Shown here: piece after piece, positions 47,850 through 58,159 of the stretch | Numbering within the stretch: the stretch's first letter is position 1 | Layout of the letters: each line of letters opens with the position of its first letter | DNA from: Bettongia penicillata ogilbyi | Taxonomy: Eukaryota; Chordata; Mammalia; Diprotodontia; Potoroidae | Length of the DNA stretch: 64,000 bases | Assembly: GCA_023548195.1 (NCBI GenBank) | Contig: JAJHZJ010000009.1 | Location: 930,001 to 994,000 of the forward strand | Reading direction: 5' to 3' | Program-made: the position numbers and the translations under genes | Notes under the pieces: generated by a model | What the model was told of the DNA's origin: nothing | Seen by the model: only the letters and a program-made list of their open reading frames with translations | Database searches by the model: none

Positions 47850-47975
47850 TTATATTTCACTGGTTGCAAAGCATTTTCCTTCCAACCACTCTGTACAGTA
47901 GGTAGTGAAAATGTTACTATCCCTTTTTTGCAGATGAAGAAATTGACTTAGGTGAAATAACTTATAGGAAATTAA
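47850..47975 (-). repeat. MIR-family SINE, antisense fragment
   Basis: 'TTGCAAAGCATTTTCCTTCC' and 'TTTTTTGCAGATGAAGAAATT' belong to an antisense MIR that the following hAT element interrupts or abuts. Confidence 0.7.
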
Positions 47976-47977
47976 GC

Positions 47978-48177
47978 CAGGCCTGCACAACATTCCGCCT
48001 GCCAAAGGATTTTGGGTGGCCCTCAAAAAATTTAGGGCTGCTAGTGTGCATTCTGTTTGTCATATGACCTGTGGCAACCAACCATTGACAGTCTGTCTCT
48101 GGTCTAACCCATCTTCATGAAGAAGCTTAGGCTATTTTAATTTTGGTCCCTACATACTGCCAAGTTGTGCAAGTCTG
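47978..48177 (+). mobile_element. hAT-type MITE with terminal inverted repeats and partial 8-bp TSD
   Basis: The 200-bp element begins CAGGCCTGCACAAC and ends GTTGTGCAAGTCTG, inverted copies at 12 of 14 positions. Flanks AATTAAGC (47970-47977) and AATTAAAA (48178-48185) agree at 6 of 8 positions, as for a worn hAT 8-bp duplication. The interior AGGATTTTGGGTGGCCC fits the 'CGGCCCG' hAT families. There is no transposase. Confidence 0.82.
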
Positions 48178-48185
48178 AATTAAAA

Positions 48186-50924
48186 CAGTAAATGGCCAAA
48201 GAAATTTTGACCTGACCTCAGTTTTCTTATCAGTAAAATAAAGAGAATTGGATTAGATCATTTTAGAAGATCCTTCCCATCATCCTGTGATCCTTTGACT
48301 GCCTCATTTACTCTTTTGAGTGTAAATGAAGATGAAAAAGTTAGTAGCCTTATGAGTACTCACAATAATTAGAAGACTGAGCTTAATTTTTCTTTAGAGT
48401 GAATAATGTACATACTAAAATCTATCCACTGCATTAGAAACTCCAATATAATACAGTTCTGGTGCCTAGAATTCAAAAACAGTTGTTACAGTAAAGCATC
48501 AGTGTGATTATTTTCTTTTTGGTGTGTATTTTAAATAGTTTTTTAGGAGTGTAGATTATTTCTTTAAAGTCAACTGTTAACGGACACTTTAAATTAAAGT
48601 GAGATTTGAATAAAAATATATTGACATATCTAAAATGTTTACTTTTAAAAACTGCCTATTGCTTTAAAAAAGGATTTGATTGTGCTTTTTCAAAGATTAG
48701 AGGTTACTACCTATCAATTTTATGTATTTAATATATATTTAATTTATGTGTGCTTAAAAGACAAGGGAAGAGAGGTATTTTGAACTTAAGCACTTGTGTT
48801 GATATTTAAATCCCCTACTTGATACATGTGTCAGAATCATTACATGAAAATATTATTATGTATATCATTTTAAAAGCAATAAAAACTTAAATGCTCTAAC
48901 TTTTAAAGATGTCTTAGTATTTCAAAGATAAAAAAACTCAAATATATATCCTCCATTTGGAGTTACTATTTAAGAGAATTGTATTCAAAATAAATTAAGC
49001 ATTAGAGAACCAGCTTCCTACATAGTTATTAAGGAAAATTTGAAGTAAACAGCAGTAACAATGAACCTATATTTCATCTTCAGCAGAAGAACCCGAGATG
49101 TAAGAAAATGTTTGTGTTTTAGAGCAATAATAAATGTTGTAGAAACAAATAATGGAAGAATGTTTGAAAAAAGAATGTATAGGCTTCTTGGTTGCAATTA
49201 AAGAAGAAACTTGAAAGAGCATACAAAACAAAAATCTCATTCATTCAGACTACAAATGTGAGTATGACAATTCAGCCTGAGTCAAAGTTAACCTTTTCAT
49301 AGTCTCAGAACAAAACAATTATTAGATGAATGAATTGCTTAAACAAAATTATATGGGACATACATTACAAAAGAAACATACCTACTTAATGAAACAGGGC
49401 CCTCAGAGCCTCTATTTGTAACAAGTTAACAGTTTGGTATTCTTTACTGTATGTACTTGAAAATAGTAAAACTGCATTCAAAAGTTTTATAGATTACATT
49501 TTCAACTAATTTTCATGTAATTGAATCTGTTGTACAAGGGGAAACCTCTAAAAATTTGATATCTGGAAATACTGAGACCTAGTAGTAATTCATGGTGGCA
49601 ACATTAAACTCTGTCATAAGTGACCATACCAAGGAAATGAACTCTGAAGCATTAGACTAGGCCTTCATGTGAAAATGTCAAGGAACCACAACTTTGACCT
49701 TTATGGATTGATTGCAATAACCTGGGCCAAGAATTTACTTCCAATGGTAAAAAAAAAAAAAATTATGGCATTTCTGATTGGTGAATCTTAAAAATATATT
49801 TATTTAAAAGACAATAAACATGATAAATATACCATAATAAAAGTCTAGCTACAGGTTATGATTCTCTATCCTAATGGAGAGAATTAGTAGCATGAATAGT
49901 TCTTAATAGCAAGTAAGCCAAAGAATAATTTCTGTTTGACTTTGGGAACATTATTGTCTTGGGCTATATATGTGTCTGATATTCTGAGCCTTCACAATGA
50001 TTTGAACTAAGGAAACAATATGGTAAAGGGCCTTCTATAGGGCCTTATACTCAGCTCAACTCCTTTCCTTCCCTAATCTCTATTGGGAATAGATTACATC
50101 ACCTCTCAGGCTAACACAAAGAGCCCACTTAAAAGCAGAGTTGACCTCTGAGCTAACGTGTTCATTCACACCTTCCCTGGAGTAGAGATATAATTGATTT
50201 GGCTTAAAAGGCCTCCTCTTACATCTCTTCCTAGTCTAGAATAAACAAAGATATTGTATATGCCAACAAAGTGCTTAACTAAACTGAGTAGATGATATGA
50301 AAATTTGAGAGTAAGAATTAACATGGGATAATCCACAGTGGAGAGATATGATTGTAAACTATAAAAGGTTAATCCTACAATATAAAAACAAAAAATAGGA
50401 CTCATTTTATACTTTTTTTAAAAAAAAAGCAGAGGAGAACATAGGGATCTCTAGAAACTTAATGATACATGATAGGAACAGTAATGGATTGTCACTAATG
50501 GGTTGCTGAACACTGCTCTGTAGACATTATAAACCTACAGAAGAGTACACTGTTAGGTAAAAGGGAAAGATATAGGTAGTAACGTCACTTGGTTTATGGA
50601 TACATATGGTACTGTACAAACGGGAAGAAGAGTGATTCCAGTCAGGCCTTTTTCAAGGACAGTTTGTAAGAGAAAGTGCTGGCAATAAAAAAAAGTGAAA
50701 GTCACAGGTGCATCAGTGATCCCCATTCCAAGCACTAGAAGGTCTGTATCAACAATTCAAAAGAAACATTTCTGAAATAACTGCATAAAGGAAATGTATT
50801 GTCATCTTTTACATAATTCTGGGCCAATAAAATTCCATTTGGGAGGCTTCACCTGGGAAAAGCAGTTACCATGTTATGCTAACCACCAAAGAGATGGTTC
50901 TAAAATTCAGATGTAACTATTCCA
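48186..50924. other. AT-rich, repeat-poor block
   Basis: 2.7 kb without a SINE or LINE I recognise, except perhaps a MIR scrap at 48210-48290 ('CCTCAGTTTTCTTATCAG'). Short frames only. Repeat scarcity over this length stands out against the rest of the window. Confidence 0.45.
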
Positions 50925-51340
50925 CCTCCCTCCCCAATAAAATCCAGTAGCTCCCTAGAGATAATAGGCATGTTTGGCATTTAAAGTGCTTTATAACCTG
51001 GCCTCTTCCTATCTTTCCAGTATTGTTACACATTCTTTCCCTTCATGCATTCTACAGTCTAGTATACTGGTCTATCTCCATTCTCTGGGCTTTTGAACTA
51101 ATCTCTCTCTCTCTCTCTGCCTCTTGAAATACCTGTTTTATTTTTCAAGACCCAGCTCAAGCTCCACCTTCTGCAGAAGCCTTTTCCTGCTCCTCTTAGC
51201 AACTAGTGCCTTGCCATCTTAAGGTTCCCTTGTATCTCCTTTGTGTGTATCTTGTATATATCCATTTTTGCACATATTATCTCTCTGGGTAGAATGTTAG
51301 CCCTTTGGGTATTTTATTTTTCACTTGTATGCCTCTCACC
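50925..51340 (+). repeat. L2-type LINE 3' region
   Basis: 'CAATAAAATCCAGTAGCTCC', 'TTTAAAGTGCTTTATAACC', 'CTCAAGCTCCACCTTCTGC' and 'GAAGCCTTTTCCTGCTCC' run in L2 order. A (CT)n run lies at 51100-51118. Confidence 0.85.
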
Positions 51341-52385
51341 AGACCCATCTATAGTCCAAGACATGAATGCCCCCAAAGCAAAATATAATATTTTTTACTT
51401 TCTTGCTATTATGATTTTCCATGCTACTAATTCCCTCCATCAGGATGGAGAATTACAAGCTATCACTAGATTTTTTAGAATGGCATATTGATTGGGTCAA
51501 TAAAATGGCATTTGAGAGATCTCACCTGGGAAAAGCTGATAATATCATACTATGAAAACAATTTCCCTCAATTTTAAGAATGACTTGGGACCTGGGTGCT
51601 AGTGCCAGCTCTCTTACCTGTCAGCATTACGATCTGAGGTGAGTTACTTCAAATGTGTAAAATAATGGGCTTGGAAAGCACCATTTCTAATATCTAGCTC
51701 TAACGTTCCTTGATTCTGGGTTGATCTACATATAATTATGCCATTAAAAGAATTCAACTTGTCTTCATTCTATCTTGACTGACATTAAGGCCTGCTTTGA
51801 ATGAATAGAAATTTCTCATAACACTTCAGCAAAACAGGAGCAAAACTAATATTCATCAATAAGCAAATGCATTTCATCACATTTTTTAAGGAAAATGCAT
51901 CGTGTTTTAAATTTTAACATTTGACGTCACTCTTTTTTTTTAAGCCACAAGAACCCTAGATTTCTATTCTTGCAAGCTTTGAATAGACTGTTATTCCTTT
52001 TTTTAAAAAACAATCCCTAACATTCAAGAGATACCACAAAACTAATATCAGAAGTCTCCTTATATATTTTAAAAAGCACCAGTAAATGAAGAAAAGATGA
52101 GATGTTGCTTCTAAACTTTTTTTTTTTTAATTTAAGTAACTTTCTTGTTTAAATGAAAGTTAAATGACAGTAGGCATGGCCAGAAAGCCGGAAGAATTGT
52201 TAAGTGATGGCCTAATTCCTACTGTAAACATTAATGGAGGAGAAGCAAAAGATTTCTGATTTCTAGAACTTTTCAAACCATTCTTATAAAAGTTGATTTT
52301 CAGTATAAAATCTTACTTTAACACCTCAAAATTGCATTTTGAGTTGTCTTTTATAATTTGTATTAGGAAGGGTGAGGTGAAAAAA
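51340..52385. other. AT-rich block with MIR scrap, otherwise unique
   Basis: A MIR piece may lie at 51585-51720. A perfect CRE palindrome TGACGTCA stands at 51922-51929 in repeat-free sequence. T/A homopolymers are frequent. No gene is seen. Confidence 0.4.
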
Positions 52386-52480
52386 AAGCATTTTTGAAGT
52401 GCCTACTATGTGACAGGCACTGTGCCAAGTCCTTTACAAATATCTTTTAATCCTCACAAGAACCCTCTGAGAGAGAGTTG
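52386..52480 (-). repeat. MIR-family SINE fragment, antisense
   Basis: 'GTGCCTACTATGTGACAGGC', 'ACTGTGCCAAGTCCTTTAC' and 'TAATCCTCACAAGAACCC' are the antisense MIR tail. Confidence 0.8.
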
Positions 52481-52693
52481 GAGAGCTGGGAATAAAAAAA
52501 TTCCCAAGCTTAAGAGTAATAGTGTATCCTCTTGCTATTAAGCAACAATATAAATTTTTTTCATTTTTTTCTCTAAATATTTTTATTTGTTAATTAGGAG
52601 AAATACTGCTACTTTCATAAGTAATACAGAATATATGCAAAGTATGGGATGGCATCACTAATACCTGGAGAACCAGAAAAGGCCTCTAGTAGA

Positions 52694-52939
52694 AAGGTAT
52701 AGCTAAGTGGTGCCTTAGTGATGGTCCTGGAGTCAGGAAGTCCTAAGTCCAGATCTGGCCTCAGACACTTACTAGCTGTGTGACCCTGGGCAAGTCCCTT
52801 AATCTGTTTGCCTCAGTTTTCCTATATGTCAAATGAGCCAGAAAAGGAAATGGCAAATCACTCCAGTATCTTTGCCAAGAAAACCCCAAATGGGGCCATG
52901 AAGTGTTGGACATGACTGAAATGAACAGTAACAACAAAA
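52694..52939 (+). repeat. MAR1-type marsupial SINE, full length
   Basis: 'CTAAGTGGTGCCTTAGTG', 'CTGTGTGACCCTGGGCAAG', 'TTTGCCAAGAAAACCCC' and 'GTTGGACATGACTGAAATG' are all present, ending in AACAACAAAA. It is the best-kept copy in the window. Confidence 0.95.
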
Positions 52940-53516
52940 GGAAGTGGCGCCTGAACTGAATCATGAAGGGATCCCATTATTTCAAAAGGTAAGTGAGGAA
53001 GGAGAACGGCAGGTGTGGCGAGCAGCCTGTGCAAAGACATGGAAGTGGGAGATGCAGAACCCCATAAGACACACAAGTCCTGGTGCTTGCAGGAACTTCA
53101 TTTCCTATGAGATATTGCCCTAAAAGATCAGGTGAGACAGTTTCCTAGAAAAAAGAGGGTTTTTTTTTTTTAAACAGGAAACTAAATCTGAATGGAAGCA
53201 ATTGCTAAATAAATCTTGCAACTTTGGCCTCTGTTTACAGATTGAGATATGAAAAAAGTATTTGCTCTTTTAACTTTTTGTACCCTTATGAAATGTTTGA
53301 TTTGCCAGGCCTACAAGTCATTGAAGCTTGGTAGATTCATGTAAAGCCTAGCATACTTAAGAAAAAAATCTGCTTCCTCACTTTTCCTGAGAAACACGTT
53401 ATCATCATCACTGATTTTATACACACACACACACACATATTTACACAGTTGAGGCATTATTGTATACATTTTTTATATATTTATGGACAGCTTATGGACA
53501 GCCTAAAATACAAGGG

Positions 53517-53720
53517 ATAGAGGACTTGACCTAGACAGGAAGAGTGTAGTTCAAATGTAGCCCCAGATACTTATGTACTATGTGACTCTGGGCAAGTCAC
53601 TTAATATTCTGTGTCTGTTTTCCCATCTTTAAAATTGGGGTGATCATAGCACCTATAAAATAAAATTTGTAAGCTGCTTCACAAACCTTAAAATTCTGCG
53701 TAAATGTTGCTGTTATAATT
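53517..53720 (+). repeat. MIR-family SINE
   Basis: 'GGATAGAGGACTTGACC', 'ATGTGACTCTGGGCAAGTC' and 'AAGCTGCTTCACAAACC' run in order. Confidence 0.82.
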
Positions 53721-56059
53721 TTACAAGAATGACTGACTCCCAAAACAAAAGTGTGGGATCTGTTCCTTAAAATCTCCAGAGAAAGAGAGTCAATCATCTC
53801 CCTTAGAAACAAGTTCCAGTACTTTATAACATTTGAAGTCAGAAAGGTAAAATCAAAATACTTTTAGTGGGTACTATGACAAGATAACAAAATCCCAGAG
53901 GCTAACACCCAGCCCTCTGTAGAAACAAGGATTTCTCATAATGCAGAAAATGTTACTTTACATATGACTTTAAATTCTTCTTTTCCGTTTTGCTCTCCAA
54001 GCTGAATTAGCTTTATTCCTTTAACTTAAAAAAAAAATAAGGTCAATTTCTTGAGTGTTTCTCTCTCTCTTTAAGTTATTCAAGTCAGTCTATAGACATA
54101 GACTGTTAGAAAATATAAAATTTACATGTATTGATACTCACAGGTTATGTGCATTTTTGTGATTCCTATTTTTAAAAGCTAGTCTGCTGTATTGTTTCAA
54201 CCTGTTGTTATTAATTATTTGCAGATGCAGAAAGAGAACAACACTTATGTATATCAAATGATGGGACTGGGATCTACTGGAACTTGAATTGTCTTTGTCT
54301 AGTTATTGGATTGTTTAAAGCACAGACATTGGCATTTTCTTCCCCTTTCCACATTACTGTGTAAACCCTGGGACTAATAATTCATTTTCATTTTACCTTA
54401 CTTAATAATCTACCCATTTCATATTTTATAAACAGTCACCATTTCATTTGCACTAATGGTAATAAATTTTTCTTTCCATTTGCATGTCTAGTTATAAACT
54501 GCTCTTCTGTTAGCAAATCCAATTTCTTAAATTACTGTAACTGAAATCCCAAATGGTTTTAGATTAAAAGTACTTTTTTTTAGGGAGCCAGAAAATTAAG
54601 AACTCATATTTTTAGTGAACAAACTAACCCAGACATTGATAAGAACCATAGACCATAAAGAGCTAAAGAAAAGGTGGCATGACCTCATTGAAGGAAGGGG
54701 AGAAGAAAAGGGAAGGGTGGTGCTGGCAGGGACCAAGCAAGACATTCCAGAGAGGCAATTGAGTCCAATGAGAACCCAGCAAGGCAGGATTCCAGATTGG
54801 CTGCTGTAACAAAAACGCCACAGTGGTGAAAACACTGTCTGCCTCTAGATACACCACTGGGTTTTAAATATATGAAATGATGCCAAAATAAGAATACATG
54901 CCAAGGCTATCTCAGTCTCCTCTCATTTCCACAATGTCACAGTTGGGCAATTAGCCACAAGGGCACAGGTGGTAGAGGTGAATTGGGGAGAAAAATTGGA
55001 GTATAGATAATAGGTTGCTCCATAACTTTAATCACTAATATATTTCACTTCTCTTGAGTAAGACATTTTTATTTCACCCTCTTGAAAATTAGCAGAATAA
55101 TTTAAGTATATGACCAAAGTATATGTGGTGTCTACAAAGGATGCAGTAAATATTCGATTCCCAAACTTTCCTTGTATATGGGATTTGTAAATCAAAGTTG
55201 GAATGATAGACATTGTAATGTTACTTGTTCACAATAAAATACTTAATAAACATTTGGTAAGTGTATGCACCTTTATTGTCATTCTATTAAATAACCAATC
55301 ACACCCGATTCTAAAAAAACCCCCAAGAAATCATAAGCATCAAAAAGACATTAAAAGGAAAACCTTTGACAACAGGTAGGCTAATGTGCTTCATTAAACT
55401 TTTGTGATGTCTTGTCATAGTACTAATTCAGTTTGTGAAGAAAATAGAGTTGGGGCAATTTATCCCTTCAATTGGAATGCAAAAGATCTTTATCTGTTAA
55501 TGTCATTAATGGCAGTATTTGTTTATGTTGTTACATTTATATTGTCAAATGATGTATAGTGTCTAGAATTACTAGACCTATGTAGAGTTCAAGGTTTAAC
55601 TGTGCATGTATCATATCAAATATGCAAAAAGTAAATCTTTCTTATTTTCTGATGTTGTGATTCTGATTTTGTTTTGAGAGATGTAGTTTGAGGCAGGCAA
55701 AGGATTATATTGAAAAAGTCTTAATTTCTCTACTCTCAAGTGATTAATAAAGTAGGATCTAGGATAGAACATTGGGGTTCAGAACTAGGGAAGCAGAGAA
55801 ATAGTGAAAATTTGCATCAAACTCATTATACCTCTGAACTAAAACATGGAATTTTAGTTGGACAATATGATTTTTGAACACAATGAATCTGTGGATTCCA
55901 AGTCCTGTTAGTTATTTCAAAATGTTTCAAATCTGCCCTCTTCCCATTGCCGGTAACCCAGTTCCGGCCCTCAACACTACATAACTGTTTACAACAAGTC
56001 CTTAACTGGTCTCTGTGCTTGGTACATCTTACCTCCATACTTTCCTTAGACTCATTTAA
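53721..56059. other. AT-rich block, mostly unrecognised
   Basis: 2.3 kb without a clear repeat. Frames of 60-80 codons on both strands at 54596-54857 have no motif. The plus-strand one follows a purine-rich tract. Confidence 0.4.
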
Positions 56060-57250
56060 TTCAATCAAATATTTATTATGTGCCTAGTATATGTAAAACA
56101 TTGCTATATATGGAGGACTCAAATACATAATCCTTGCTTTTCAGAAATTTACTGTCCAAAATGTGCAAATATTCTACAATAAAAGAATGTGAACCAAAAA
56201 TCTATGAGCACTTGAGAAGCGAGTATTCAATTCTGGCTGGAAAGATTCATGGAGAAGGTGACACCTGAAGTTGCTCTTAAGGAAAGAAGTTTAATAGATG
56301 GAAATATGTCAAGTTCCTTCCAGCTGTAAGAGTGCAAAGACACAAAGAAGGAAAGCAGATAAGAATGGAGGATGGAGAGCAGTTCAGTCTGAATGGAACA
56401 TGAGTGTGCAAAGAGAAAGAACAAGGATAAAGATTGGTCCTGTAAGTTTGTTGACATAGGGAACTTTTGGGAACCATCTCTACACAGAAGCTTTACAACT
56501 TAGGGTCTTAGAGTTGCCTAGAATACTAAAGATTATTTGCCCAGGTTCTCACACCACAATTTATGCCAGAGGAGGATAAAGGGAAGTAGTCTGAAAGGGA
56601 AGTGCTATTTTCATTATATTACTTCCTGATGAAAAAATTTTAATGACTTCCCAAGGTATATTTGATAAAAATCTAAACTCTACCTCAAACCCTTCCCTGA
56701 AACCTGTCTTTACTGTTAGCATCAAATCTTTGCTGTCATCCAACAAACAGCACCATTGTTCCCTACATATAACAATCCCTATATTCACTTTTGCCTTTGT
56801 TAAAACTGCCACCTCTAATCAATCAAGTATTTAATATTTACTATGTGCCATGGCACTGGATGGATACAGGGGATACATGCAAAAACAAATTAGCAAAAAA
56901 AAAACACCTCATAACTCATAACCATTGAGGAGCTTAGATTCTATAAGGAAAAATGCTACTTACATATATAAGTAAATACAGTGGTAATTTTTTTTGAAGG
57001 GGGAGTCACTAATAGCTGAGGGGAGCTAGGGATTCTAAGAGGCAGAGATCGGGAGAGAGTACATTCCAGGCATGAGGGACAACCTATGTCAAAGCACAGA
57101 GACCAGAGATAGAATGTCACGTATGAGAAGTTAGTTAATTTGGCTAAATTCAAGCATGTGAAGAGGCAAGGAGGCATGATTCTTAGGGTAACAGTGTTAG
57201 AGTTTGACAAGATGTGCAAATAGGAAAAGAGGACAAGGGATTTGAAGAAA
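56060..57250. repeat. Two worn LINE-like copies with an L2-like piece between
   Basis: 56060-56460 and 56820-57250 share an opening ('TTCAATCAAATATTTATTATGTGCC' type, then '..GGATACA..', 'GAGCTTAGATTCT') and a purine-rich body with 'CATTCCAGGCATGAGGGAC'-type parts. The piece at 56640-56820 is pyrimidine-rich, L2-like. The family name of the outer copies is uncertain. Confidence 0.5.
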
Positions 57251-57489
57251 AAATGGTGTAAATTTGAATTAGTTAATTAGAGGGTTGATATTGAGAAGGG
57301 AAAAAAATGAAGATAGATCAGAGAGCCCTAAGGGGTGAAGGGACTCATAGTCATAATGAGATTAAAAAATAGATTGGGAAGAATAAGGCATGGAAAAGAT
57401 GAAATGATGAGACACTGTTGTTAAATCAAGGAATTTCAAAATTCTGAATCATGAAAGTAAAATACCCAAAATGCTTTATTTCAGTTCTT

Positions 57490-57650
57490 TGCATGCTTCA
57501 AGGCCCAGCTCAAGTCATAAAATGTTATCAGGCCATTCCAACCTCTCTCCGCTCCCTCCAATAAGCTCTCCATCTCCTGAAAACTTATAGTGCTTAGCTT
57601 CTGAAATTCTATGCCCTCACTTTCATACTTACATGCTACTGTTTTACAAT
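57490..57650 (+). repeat. L2-type LINE fragment
   Basis: 'TTCAAGGCCCAGCTCAAGTC', 'AATAAGCTCTCCATCTCC' and 'ACTTATAGTGCTTAGC' follow L2 order. Confidence 0.65.
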
Positions 57651-57655
57651 TGTTA

Positions 57656-57725
57656 TTTATACATATATACAATTATATATATATACATACATATATATAT
57701 ATATACATACACATACACACATATG
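57656..57725 (+). repeat. AT/AC simple repeat
   Basis: TATATATATATACATACAT and related units. Confidence 0.9.
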
Positions 57726-58037
57726 TATAATTTCCTCATTGAAATTTCCTCCATGAATTTCCTGATGAAGAGGTTGGTTTTAGATAATACGTGGAAAGAC
57801 TTGTATGACATAATGATGAATGAAATGAACAAAATGAAGAGAAAAGAAGTGAAGAGTAATAGTAATATTGTTTAAAGAATAACTGTGAATTACTAAGCTA
57901 TTCTGAACATAATAAATATTCGAATCAACTTCAAGGAACTTGTGAAGGGTTAGGGTTAGGAAGGAAGGGTTGTGAAGGAAGATGATATCCACCTCCAGAG
58001 AAAGAACAGATAAATAGAAATATGCATAGTATAGTGA
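57726..58037. other. Block before the TG repeat, unrecognised
   Basis: About 310 bp. An 80-codon plus frame ends at 57875 and has no motif. The piece 'GATATCCACCTCCAGAGAAAG' near 57983 looks like the end of an old retroelement. Confidence 0.35.
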
Positions 58038-58040
58038 TGC

Positions 58041-58096
<56 letters not shown>
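58038..58096 (+). repeat. (TG)n microsatellite
   Basis: About 25 TG units, almost uninterrupted. It lies 65 bp upstream of the half-L1 element. Confidence 0.95.
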
Positions 58097-58098
<2 letters not shown>

Positions 58099-58159
58099 TG
58101 GTGGCCTTTTCTAGTGCAGGGTGAGGAGGGAGATGATTTGGAACTTAAAAAAAGAAAGA

